Of a DNA stretch of 64,000 bases, positions 30,913 to 40,607 are shown piece after piece. Numbering within the stretch: position 1 is the stretch's first letter; every line of letters starts with the position of its first letter. Location: positions 868,001-932,000 of the forward strand of contig NC_089395.1 of assembly GCF_003171515.1 (NCBI RefSeq), written 5' to 3'. This DNA comes from Pyrenophora tritici-repentis. Taxonomy: Eukaryota; Ascomycota; Dothideomycetes; Pleosporales; Pleosporaceae. The notes under the pieces are model-generated. The model saw only the letters and a list, made by a program, of their open reading frames with translations, had not been told where the DNA came from and searched no databases. The translations under genes and the position numbers were made by a program.

Positions 30913-32603
30913 TATAATAATAATAGAAGTCTACGAAGTACTAGTTAAAGCCTATTACTTAATTAGTAAAATTAAACGCTACTATACTACTATTCAATAA
31001 GCGTTTAAAGTTATCTTTGCTAATATTAGTACATCTATAATAACGAAGGATAACATCCTCTAGATAGCTATTAAGGCTATTAATAATACTGCTAGACCTA
31101 AAGAACTTATACTAACGCTGCTAGTATTTAGCACCTATCCACGTCTCTCTAAGACATCACTACTATCTCCCTTAATCACCGCGCGCGCAACGGCAATACG
31201 CAAAGCGATAGCAGAAGTCTAGAAGATTAAGGCAAAGTAATAAGTTAATAAAGCTCTAGGTACCCGTAATAGACTAAACAATATTATTATATAAGTACTA
31301 GAACTACCGCTATAGAGCAACATTAAGGTGTAGCGTAAAAGCCTTAGATAGACTAGCCCGCACACTCTTATCGCCCTAAATAACAACTAGACTACTACTA
31401 TCGTTAACTCTTATAAGAAATAAGTAAGTTTCCGTATTACCTCTATCGAGCTATATTATTAAGACAATACTATAAATCTCCCGCGACCTAATAAGGAATA
31501 GCATAGTAATAAGGAACAGCACAGCAATTATTAGCGTAATAATAATAACTTTGTTCCCTTAGAAGAGCTACTATAACGCTAAGAACGCGGCCGTCCTAAA
31601 GGCTCTAAGAATAAGCTAAAGACACACGCTGCTAACCTTATATAGCGCAAGAAAGACGACATAGTGCTAGCTAGGAGACTACGCACTACTAGTAAGATTA
31701 CAACACCTAGAGAACCTTTTAAGCTATTAACTACGATAGAGATTAAAGCTCTTATTACTCGCAGCGTCTTCCGCTTTAAGCTATTTAATCTAGCTAAGCA
31801 TAGCGGGATCTAGATCTTTAAGTCTTACATTATTAATAAAGTAAAAGGCAAGACCACTAATAAGCTATACGAGAAATCTAGATTAGTTATATAAAGCTAC
31901 GCTAATAATAGTAAGAAGATTATACTTACCTAAAGCCCTACAATACAACGCGTAAGCTAGAAAATTATTATTACTCTTAGACTAGTATTGATCTAAATAG
32001 GCATAAAGTTATAGCTCTAAGACATTACGTAGGCGTGTACGTAGTCTAACAACTACCTCTAGCGCACTATTATTATAGACCTACTTATACAACTCTGTAA
32101 AGTGTACCTGTAATGAACTATTATAGTCGTAGTAAAACCACTATATATTATCGCCGAAGTAGGTGCCTACTAGTAGTTAATATACTTTAAACACCACACG
32201 ACGATACTTAATATAGAGACGTCTACGTATAACCTATACCTCCTTATCTCTAAGGCTACTAACGCAAGAATTACTATAGGTTTTAGCATTATTAGTATAT
32301 AAACTAACGATACTCTTAGTCTCTTAGATAACGCCTTTACTAATAGAGAGGATAAGGAGCTCCTTTTTAAAGCTAAGGATAAAAATTACCTTATATATAC
32401 TAACCCTATCAAGTTTAATAGCTATAGTAGCAATGTTATTACTTCATAGTAAAAGAAGTAAGGTAAGAAACTTAAGAACGCTATTAACGTAAAGTCCTAT
32501 ATATAATAATAAGTATAAAGAGCATATATTACGACTATCTATTAACTAGAGGTAAGCTTTAATCTCGCTACTATAGCGTAAGCGACTAAACTAATAAAAG
32601 AAG

Positions 32604-32799
32604 TATGATAGTTGGGATGACACCGATCAGATTCGTTCAAGAGTGGGATCATTGATTGCTCTAAGGATCAGAAAGATCAGACGGCTGGTCTGGTATTTGT
32701 ACATAATAGATCAGTCCCTTGGCACGGATCCGGAGACTCAAAGGCCCGATCCGATCCCGTGATCATCTAAAGTCCAACATTAAGTCTATTTCCGCGACA
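32604..32799 (-). repeat. 3' LTR, 196-bp family, copy 2
   Basis: 196 bp, about 95% like 10637-10832. On the minus strand it begins TGTCGCGGAAA and ends ATCATA. A polypurine tract (CTAGGGGGTG on the minus strand, 32800-32809) abuts it, so it is the 3' LTR of a minus-strand element whose interior lies to the right. Confidence 0.82.
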
Positions 32800-33640
32800 C
32801 ACCCCCTAGTCCAATGCCGTCTTAAAAAGTTGGACTGCTATTCGCATAAGCTAGATCACTTATCGTGGTGCCCCTCTATCTTTTTAATCCTCTGTAAGTC
32901 CGCCACTAACCGGCGCGCCCCTCTATAGGCATAATAGCTGCTCCTCTAGTCGCTCTCAACTATCACACCTTGTTCCTTCGAGCTTTTTCAAAAAAAAAAT
33001 ATGCCTGCTATATAATTATAAGTTCTCCTTTCTGTTCCTATAAAATACTTAAAAACAAGTGTTCGCAGCTAGTATGTGCGGCTGCTCGGTTCCTTCTAGT
33101 AGATTTAACTAGTCTCTTAAAATAGATCGATCGCCAACTATATAGCGGTCTAAAAAGTCGTCCTAGACAGGCTATATTATCCTAGACCTTCTGCTCCTGT
33201 GTGTAGAAACCTGCTAAAAAATAACGTCCGTATTAGTTAATGTCCTAGTCCTAAGTATTTTTGCGGTTAAGCGGTTAATCTTGCGTTCTAAAGACTTCCG
33301 TAAGGTGCGTAGTAATAATTAATAATCCTTGCGCTATAAATAGTTAGAGAGTTTTTGTTATACTAAAAACTAGTTAGCGAGCATTGTACTAGCAACGCTA
33401 AGAGCGCTGCCCCCGCTAGGCTAGCGCTAATCCTTAATATTAATGCCTATAGCTTAGTCCTTTACTTAGCTACTCTATATTTTCTACTTTACTATTATAA
33501 TAATCCTCACTATCGCCTTTGCTCCGCACTATTATTCCTTCGCATTCCTGCATAGTATACTCTCCGCTCTTCTCGCCTTCGTTCGCCTTCGCTCTCTCTG
33601 CTTGTCTTCGTCGTCGCCGCTCTAGTTATAGTAAGTTTGA
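32800..33640 (-). mobile_element. Interior of the 196-bp-LTR element, product unknown
   Basis: RIPed, AT-rich. On the minus strand several frames look once-coding (for example a stretch reading YYYAPYGSL near 33300 and GRAG-WRTYRGLKR near 32900), but no named domain is recognisable. A pyrimidine-rich stretch (TTCGCC/TCTCTG type) lies at about 33530-33620. The 5' LTR is not found. Confidence 0.4.
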
Positions 33641-35194
33641 GCAGTTGTGTAGTAGTAAGTAAGCAAGATACTAATAAAAAATACAGCCTAGGACTACTCG
33701 CGGTAAGGCTGCTTAATAAGCTAATACTAAATATGCTCGCAACTCTAAAATTACTACCTCTAGTAGCTCGCGTTTAGCTGGCGCTCCCTATTCTACTACT
33801 AGTAATTACTCTAGGCCCGAGTCTCATCGCCGCACCGCCTCTCTAATTAACGATAATATAAGCCCGTTTTCCCGCTCGTCTATTAAGAAGTAATACAATT
33901 CTTAAGCTAGTGTGTGAAGGTCGTCCGAAGATGATCTTGGGTTGGTTCTCGGGGATAGAGTGATGCGATGGACACGAGGGTGTATAGCACGATTGGTAGA
34001 TCGATGTAATATACGGGGAGTTGAGAATCAAGTACTAATCCTTAGATTTCGAAGTTGAACACAATGAGCTATAGAAGCTCATTGCCTAATGCTATATACC
34101 TATGGTGCTCGCTGTCCTCGCTCAGAGGAGTCCGAGGATTCCTCGGTGGCTGACGCGCGAGGAGTACTCCTCGGTGGCGTATGTACGAGGAGTGTGCCAA
34201 GACCTTTCCTCGTGCATGCCAAGCCGAGGAGGTCACGTGATTAAGTTCCCGTGTCACATATGGAGGGGTCAGCTATCCCGCCGACGCTCCTTAACTTAAC
34301 CGCCGTGCCCCTTCCCACAGGTTCGTAACATAGTGCTCCTCGCGAGTTCGCCTATAAGCGTTGCGTTACGCGGCAGGCTTTAAATAATAGTAATAGGCTT
34401 TATTATAATTAGGCTAATAATAAGAGCAGTCGCTGCGAGGCCTACAGGAGCTATATATATGCTCTAGTATAAGTTTCGCGCTTAGTCCCTAATCTTAATT
34501 AGATTAGCTAATGCTATTCCTAGCGACGAGTTAATTACTAGTAACGTTTACGCTGCTATAAAGCAAGGCATGCGTAAGCAGCGCAAGAACGCTCCCTTTA
34601 TAAGTAATACTCTAGTTAATTAATAGCTTGTGTGTAGCTAACAAGGTTGTTTAGTATATTATTGAGAAGTACTGTAATGTCGTCTTTGAGATAATCTAGA
34701 AGCTTAATAATCGCATTAAGTCTAAGCGTCTATCTACTCGCGCTTCTAAGAAGGCCCCTGTGTCTAATAATAATAATAATTAACTTGTCTCTAAAGAGGA
34801 GGATATTGCTTTTAATATTAATAAATACTATGCCTGCTCTTCTTAGAAAGAGGAGGACTATGTTAATCTCTCTGGCGAGGCTGTCTACACTACGCCTACT
34901 TAGAAGGCGAGCATCTTTCGCTAGGATAAGTATAATCCTTTTTTTCATCGTGAGCCTTCTGCTAGTCCTTCGTCTGCTCAAAAGCCTAAGCGTCTTGCTA
35001 TTCTTAATTGCGCTGCTGTTCGTCGCAAGTCTATTTAAGACTTTACTAATTATATTAGTAAGATAGCTATTAAGCTTGCTAAGAAGCTTAAGAGTAATAA
35101 AGCTTAGGTTCTTTTCTTTTCTATTAATCTCTTGCTTCTTCTTAGGTAGGCCTCGCTGATAACGCATTTTAGCTAACTAAGGCCTTTAGCCTTA
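33641..35194 (+). other. Unidentified RIPed sequence with a once-coding plus frame
   Basis: Outside the 418-bp LTR (33913-34330) a plus-strand frame reads like a Ser/Asn/Lys-rich protein (for example YARNSKITTSSSSRLAGAPY near 33735 and KKAPVSNNNNN near 34755), broken by RIP stops. No conserved domain was recognised. It could be a gag-like gene or a host-gene relic. Confidence 0.35.
33913..34330 (+). repeat. Solo LTR, 418-bp family
   Basis: 418 bp, TGTGAAGG...TTCGTAACA, flanked by a perfect TAGTG duplication (33908-33912, 34331-34335). It is not RIPed, so it is recent. It contains a cluster of palindromes built on CGAGGA/TCCTCG (34132-34173). The orientation is arbitrary, since no interior is known. 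Confidence 0.88.
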
Positions 35195-35818
35195 ACGTGG
35201 TTCACAAGCGAGTCGCCACCCCAACCGAGTCGCCACCCCAACACAATCGCCGCGCCTGAGCAGCAACTTTATGCAATGCCGCAACCACATCAATTGCAAA
35301 AGTCCTATACTGAGGGCGATTTACAGCTTGCTATCTTAGATATCAATTCACATTAATTTCGAAGCAATAAACGCGCTGCGGCTGCCTATAACGTCCCCCG
35401 AAGAACGCTTGTTGACCGACGCGCTGGACGACGCCCTCGACGCGATTATGAGCCAAATACAAAGCGCCTTACAAAGCTAGAAGAGGAGGTAATTGTACAG
35501 CGTATACGCGACGAGTCTTTCCGTGGAATACCGCCCTCGAAGGCACACGTACGAGATATGGCTAATAGACTGCTGCGCGATCGCGGCGGCGAGCCTGTAG
35601 GCAAGAACTAGGTTAACAACTTCATACGACGTACACCTAAGCTGCGCACGCGCTGGAGCCGTCCGTACGATCGCCAGCGAGCTCTCTGCGAGGATCTAGC
35701 GGTTATTAGGCCCTAGTTCAGCCTAGTTTAATTAATGAAGGCGAAATATAGTATTGTAGATAAGGACACCTAGAACTTTAATAAGTCAGGCTTTATAATA
35801 GGCAAGATATCCTCTCAG
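35195..35818 (+). mobile_element. Fot1-like DNA transposon D, truncated
   Basis: Left TIR ACGTGGTTCACAAGCGAG at 35195 after TA (35193-35194), with two iterons of the GAGTCGCCACCC type. The N-terminal 170 or so transposase codons follow (start near 35277), with RIP stops, up to a segment equivalent to NFDEAGF...GKIS. The element ends at the 167-bp LTR and does not resume beyond it. Confidence 0.85.
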
Positions 35819-35985
35819 TGTGAGGGATCGATCAAGAAAGATTGGATTTGACAAGATACAAGCTATCGAGCTATCTACGTTGTGAGCCCGAACTTATGCT
35901 GTGGGCGCCAAGGCGCTAGTCCGATAAGATAAGAATCTTATCGATATGGGGGCCATGGGCCGAGCGAGTCTATGGATCCGTAACA
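35819..35985 (+). repeat. LTR, 167-bp family, copy 3, flanks unmatched
   Basis: 167 bp, nearly identical to 3563-3729. The left 5 bp (CTCAG) and right 5 bp (ACAAT) do not match, and the sequence on the right is not element D. This looks like a recombination or deletion junction between two LTRs rather than a clean solo LTR. Confidence 0.82.
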
Positions 35986-37436
35986 ACAATCAGCATAAGC
36001 TTCTTTAGTAACGGAAAGTTCTTCTCTTGCTACGTAGTGTGCGGAAAAGTCCAAATCTTGTACGGAGGCTGTATATTTTCGTAGATTTACATCATATACT
36101 AAAACTCCCACGCTAGCGCATCCTCTCGCTAGAATATAAGCTATTAGATTAAGTGAACCTTATTTAGACAGAGATCTTCGCCAATATTTATCTTTTAAAG
36201 ACGCTCTAGGTTTAACTAATGCCCTCTTAGAAACGTTGCTGTACGGACATAGAAAAGGTAATTAAATAGGCTAATATCTAGTCCTCTAAGTGCTATTCGA
36301 GCGGCTTAACAAGCTATTGCGCGCTCCTTCTAGTCCTTACGCCTAGGATCTATTAGTGCGTCTTCTCTTAGTATATCTACAGGCTTTACTTTATCGGCGA
36401 CTCTCTTGTACAGGGTATTTACTTCCCCTAATAACCTATTACGCGATAGACGAAACTGCTACCTTACTATCTCCTCGAAGGACCTCTGCTCCTCCGCTGA
36501 CAACACCTACCCTAACTTTCCCCCTTCCTAGCGGTCTAGCTCTTCCCCAAACAACTATCTGTACTTAGGTATACGCGCAAACTAGCGCGCTACCCGCATA
36601 TTACTTAGTATAAGTTCTAGGCAATACTCCTCCGCCAAGCACACTTCCCTAGTAAGCGCGCTCGCTATCCTTTTCCCTATTACTTAATTAACGCCGCATT
36701 AGCTGTAGGCGCTAGGTCACACCCTATAAAAGAAACTTTACGCCGACCGTCTATTAACTTAATATAGCAAATTGTCTAACTAATAGTGTTAAACTATATC
36801 TAGAGACGCGCCGTTGCGCACTATAGTGTCCTAAGAAGAATTGCTCTCCGTAAACATCTTACAATCTAAAAGTGCGTTAGTACTATAATCCCTCTAACTG
36901 TAATTAGAACTAAATAAGCTATACCTATAAAGGAGTCTATCTCTCTATCGGCGGTTATCATGCCTTGCTACAATTTAGGAGGCAGACCTAACTAATCTAG
37001 CTTAGTAATATAGATATTTAGCGCTCTCGCTGTCGAAAGCTGTATAACGTTTAGCTGCGAGCCTATATTAATAAGCGCTCGACCTATACCACCATAGAGA
37101 GACACCTAGCATGTTAGCAACTATCCTTTCACTAAATACTACTGCTGCTATAACTCGCCCTTTAGTCGCGTTTTAGAGGGCATTCTTAATTGCGCTTCAA
37201 CGTAGCTATCTTCCTCGTTACTAATCTAGTAGTTTTAGAAATCGTAGAGCTTATTAGCTTCCCTCACTCTTACTTAGTTAATTTTTTAGCTACGATCTAT
37301 CTTTAGATACAGCAGCGTTAGAATACTTTTCGTAATAACCTCTAGTTAAGAGCTCTTAGTCTCCACTACATAAGTATCTCTAAAACCCTAGTTATACAAT
37401 TGCTAGACTACTTCTATTAAACTGTCTTTATTACTA
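35986..37436 (-). mobile_element. Retroelement gag-protease remnant (part 1), RIPed
   Basis: Minus-strand relic. Near 37060-37100 a frame reads ALINIGSQLNVI, resembling the Asp-x-Gly active site of a retroelement protease (Asp to Asn by RIP). It continues across element E into 39293-39969. Superfamily not certain; Gypsy-like. Confidence 0.5.
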
Positions 37437-39290
37437 ACATGATCCATGGGCGAGCGGCGCACACGGGCGAGCGGCGCACCCCACCAACTTTACTCACCTT
37501 ACTGATCTTAATCTACAATGGCTCAACGCAGCGCTACTCAATTACTATCAAATGAAGCAGATATTCAGCTTGCTATCTCATTTATTAATGCGCACCAGAT
37601 CCAAGGTACCCGTACTGCTGCAGTAGTCTACAACGTAGCCGAAACAACGCTCCGCCGCCGACGCGCTGGTATACCTGCCCGACGCGATTGCCCGCCCAAC
37701 TCAAGGAAGCTTACCCAGAGAGAAGAGGAGGTGATTATTAGCTATATACTTCAGCTAGATCTGCGTGGATTTGCGCCTACCTACACAGCTGTACGTGATA
37801 TGGCTGATAAGCTGCTGGCTGCGCGTGGTGGAGAGCAGGTTGGAGTCAACTGGCCATCTACCTTTGTTAAGCGTACAGACAGTCTTCGGACGTGTTTCAA
37901 CCAAGCGTACGATAGGCAGAGAGCTCTTTGTGAGGATGCAACATTAATAAAGAGGTGGTTTAAGCTGATAGAAGAGACAAAGGCTGAGCTAGGTATCTGC
38001 GATGAGGACGTCTACAACTTTGATGAAGCTGGCTTTGTGATGGGCAAGATTACAACGCAGCTAGTTATAACAGGAGCAGAGAGGAGAGGCAGGCCGAAGA
38101 GTATTCAGCCAGGCAATCGCGAGTGGGTAACGCTGATCGCTGCTATCAGCGCTGCTGGCTGGTCAGTCCCACCGTTCCTCATCTTCGCTGGCCAGTACCA
38201 CCTATCAGCCTGGTATAAGGAAGCTGAGATCCCACGCGACTGGGCGATCGCAGTCAGCGATAATGGCTGGACGAATAATGAGCTTGGAGTTGAGTGGCTA
38301 AAGCACTTCAACGCTCACACGCAGGCTCGTAGTGTAGGCGCGCGTCGCCTGCTTATTATTGATGGCCATAAGAGCCACCAATCTCTAGCGTTCCAGGAGC
38401 TCTGCAAAGAGAACAATATCCATACGCTCTGTATGCCTCCTCACTCATCTCACCTACTCCAGCCACTTGATGTTGGCTGCTTCTCGCCATTGAAGCGCGC
38501 GTACAGCCGTGAGGTGGAGAGCCTCATGCGCAACCACATCAACCACATCACCAAGCTAGAGTTTCTGCCAGCGTTCAAGGCAGCATTTGATCAAGCGTTC
38601 ACGCCAGCCAATATCTGCTCAGCCTTCCGCGGCGCAGGCCTTGTTCCTCTACAACCAGAGGCTGTTCTATCAAAGGTAGATGTACAACTGCGTACACCTA
38701 CTCCTCCAGCAGCTCTGCCAGAGGCTCCCTGGGTAGCTCAAACGCCGAGCAACGTACGTGAGCTTGAGGCTCAGTCAAGCCTAATACGTGAGCGCGTGCG
38801 CCAGCACAAGAGCTCATCACCAGCTTCAATTATTATGGCGATTGACCAGCTAAAGAAGGGCGCCGAGGTGATGATGCTCTCTGCTGAGCTGATGCGCGAT
38901 CGGATCTCTAGTCTTGAGAAGGCCAACAGCGCAGCCTCAGAGCGTAGGCGGCGCTCTAAAAGGCGTATACAGAAGCATGGAGTACTCACAAAGGGAGCTG
39001 GAGAGGATATACTGGCTCAAAATGAGGCTGACCAGCAGATTGCTCATGAAGAGCGTCAAGGAGGAGCGCGATCAGGCCTTAGCCAGCGGGCTCAAAGGCG
39101 CTGCACTAGGTGCAAGGAGACTGGGCACAACTCGCGCACATGCAAGACTGATACTATTAATATAGAGTAATCTACTGTATCAATATCTAGCAATAATATT
39201 ATCGCGTTGTTGAGATGCATCGCTTTAAAGTTGCAAAAGTTGGTGGGGTGCGCCGCTCGCCCGTGTGCGCCGCTCGCCCATGGATCATGT
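37437..39290 (+). mobile_element. Intact Fot1/pogo-like DNA transposon E
   Basis: 1854 bp with perfect 55-bp TIRs (37437-37491 and 39236-39290) and TA target sites (37435-37436, 39291-39292). Each TIR holds two tandem GGGCGAGCGGCGCAC iterons. The single transposase ORF is uninterrupted and not RIPed. The element appears complete and possibly active, and may be able to mobilise A and G if iteron differences allow. Confidence 0.96.
37518..39170 (+). CDS. Transposase of element E (DD35D, zinc knuckle)
   Basis: 550-aa transposase of the Tc1/mariner-pogo superfamily. An N-terminal Psq-type HTH lies within about residues 10-60 and a CENP-B-type HTH within about 65-135; these would bind the TIR iterons. 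The DDE core has Asp about 168 (NFDEAGF), Asp in LIIDGHKSH (about 277) and Asp in LLQPLDVG, with exactly 35 residues between the last two (DD35D, the Fot1 pattern). A coiled-coil-like, Arg/Lys-rich C-terminus follows, and the protein ends with a retroviral-type zinc knuckle [15 protein letters not shown] (C-X2-C-X4-H-X4-C). The ATG at 37518 lies 26 bp inside the left TIR. No neighbouring host gene depends on it. It would act in the nucleus by cut and paste at TA. Confidence 0.95.
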   Translation: MAQRSATQLLSNEADIQLAISFINAHQIQGTRTAAVVYNVAETTLRRRRAGIPARRDCPPNSRKLTQREEEVIISYILQLDLRGFAPTYTAVRDMADKLLAARGGEQVGVNWPSTFVKRTDSLRTCFNQAYDRQRALCEDATLIKRWFKLIEETKAELGICDEDVYNFDEAGFVMGKITTQLVITGAERRGRPKSIQPGNREWVTLIAAISAAGWSVPPFLIFAGQYHLSAWYKEAEIPRDWAIAVSDNGWTNNELGVEWLKHFNAHTQARSVGARRLLIIDGHKSHQSLAFQELCKENNIHTLCMPPHSSHLLQPLDVGCFSPLKRAYSREVESLMRNHINHITKLEFLPAFKAAFDQAFTPANICSAFRGAGLVPLQPEAVLSKVDVQLRTPTPPAALPEAPWVAQTPSNVRELEAQSSLIRERVRQHKSSSPASIIMAIDQLKKGAEVMMLSAELMRDRISSLEKANSAASERRRRSKRRIQKHGVLTKGAGEDILAQNEADQQIAHEERQGGARSGLSQRAQRRCTRCKETGHNSRTCKTDTINIE

Positions 39291-39969
39291 TATTAGCTTT
39301 TTCGTTATTAGATTTATTATTATTAGCTTGTTAGATCTCTATTGTCTCTCCTAAGCGCTTTTTGTTAACCTAAAAGTGCACACGCGGCCTACGCGCTTCC
39401 TTAAGTGCTTTAGTCACTACCGCAGCTACTTTAGGAGACGCTAATAAATCGAGCTGCTAGATCCCGCAGACTTCCTAGTTTTATATTGCCTTTGCAAGTA
39501 CCGTTGGTGCTGTGTTCTAGGCTATCACCGCAAGGTCTTCGGTCGTTAGTATAGTCACAGGTGCGAAGGCTCAAGAGGCTTTCAGAACAGGCGCTGGTGT
39601 AGGTATAATATCGTGGTCTACTGTGGCGCTCCAACTATCTCTCTCGCGCGTCTCGTTGCTTATTAGAGTGTCAAGACGTTGTTAAACCTGAGTTTTAGGC
39701 ACCTAGGAGTCGTCGATCTCTACTTAGGCTCTATACCTTAGCACCTCTAGCTCCTCTTCGACGTCTATATCTTCATAGCTGCTCGCGGTCCAACTGTTCT
39801 TTATCCAAGGCATGCCTAGCTTCTTACCAAGGCGAGCTTCACGCTCCCACTATTTTTTCGCTAGTCGACTAGCCTTCGTGCGCCTATCTATAGCGTTAAC
39901 TTCTAAGTCGTCTTTAGGGTGCAGTACTCTATAAGACACGGTTTTAAGGAACTGCGCAGCTAACTAAAG
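39291..39969 (-). mobile_element. Retroelement gag remnant (part 2), RIPed
   Basis: Continuation of 35986-37436 on the other side of element E. The minus strand reads EARLGKKLGMPW followed by an acidic stretch (39700-39860), like a gag region. It ends at the Gypsy LTR at 39970. Confidence 0.5.
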
Positions 39970-40177
39970 TGTAAGGGTCTCACATAGGTCAGGTATTTGA
40001 AACTGTGTTGAATTACAAAGTAATTGCAGTGCAGAGCTTGTAAGAAGCTCTGCGCGGAATATATCTAAGTGGGGGTGTGCATAGGCCACCAAACAGGTGG
40101 CTCGTGCGCGAACATCAAAACAACGCTAAGGCATCTAGCAGGTGGCCTGTGCGGGGCAACGGCCTAAAACCATCACA
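39970..40177 (-). repeat. Gypsy 3' LTR (208 bp)
   Basis: TGTAAGGG...CCATCACA on the plus strand. A G-rich polypurine tract of the minus-strand element abuts it (plus strand CGTCCCCCCCG at 40178-40188). The perfect 9-bp hairpin of the family is retained. Confidence 0.88.
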
Positions 40178-40607
40178 CGTCCCCCCCGAAAAGCGCTCAA
40201 AGTTCCGACTAAGGCGCAAACTTATTTAAGTACTTGCTATCTAGTAGCTGGAGCAAGGCTATAGCGAGCTGTCCGTTGTTATCGTAGTTATAAAATGTAG
40301 CGTGTAGTCCTAGTTAGCTAGAGTTGCGGCTGTAAAAGTCCTAGACTAACTCTTGATAGCTGCGTAGGTTATAGTAGGGCTGCTATAGCTCTAACTAATC
40401 GTCGCCTACCTATTCCACCTTATATTGCAGCGATCCACGCTCACCTATATAAAGGTCGACGAGATTGCGTCGTATGCGAGAGTCTAGGACTTAGGAGACC
40501 ACGTATTTTGTGACTCCATCGTTGCCAAGGTGGACTTTGGGGGGAGCGGCATCGCCTAGACGAGGTTGTCTGGGTAAGGCGTCGTCCTCGTATAGTTGTA
40601 GGAGCTA

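Larger units (their letters stand above)
27705..32603 (+). mobile_element. Copia-4 remnant, RIPed
   Basis: Plus-strand relic of a distinct Copia lineage, split by element C (29066-30912). A zinc-knuckle frame CYVCSKLGY lies near 27848-27875. A protease-like segment (ARVSIVSK) is near 28270. The pre-integrase and integrase region (FRFTLRDDNLDFNSRVIVDI) is near 28795-28860. RT pieces are near 31800-32330, where the catalytic box resembles QTNDT instead of YVDD. LTRs were not found; the right end is cut by the 196-bp LTR at 32604. Confidence 0.72.

Noticed and set aside
34081..34210. CRISPR-like or satellite repeat
   Set aside because: The repeats are short, irregular palindromes within one LTR, not spaced direct repeats.
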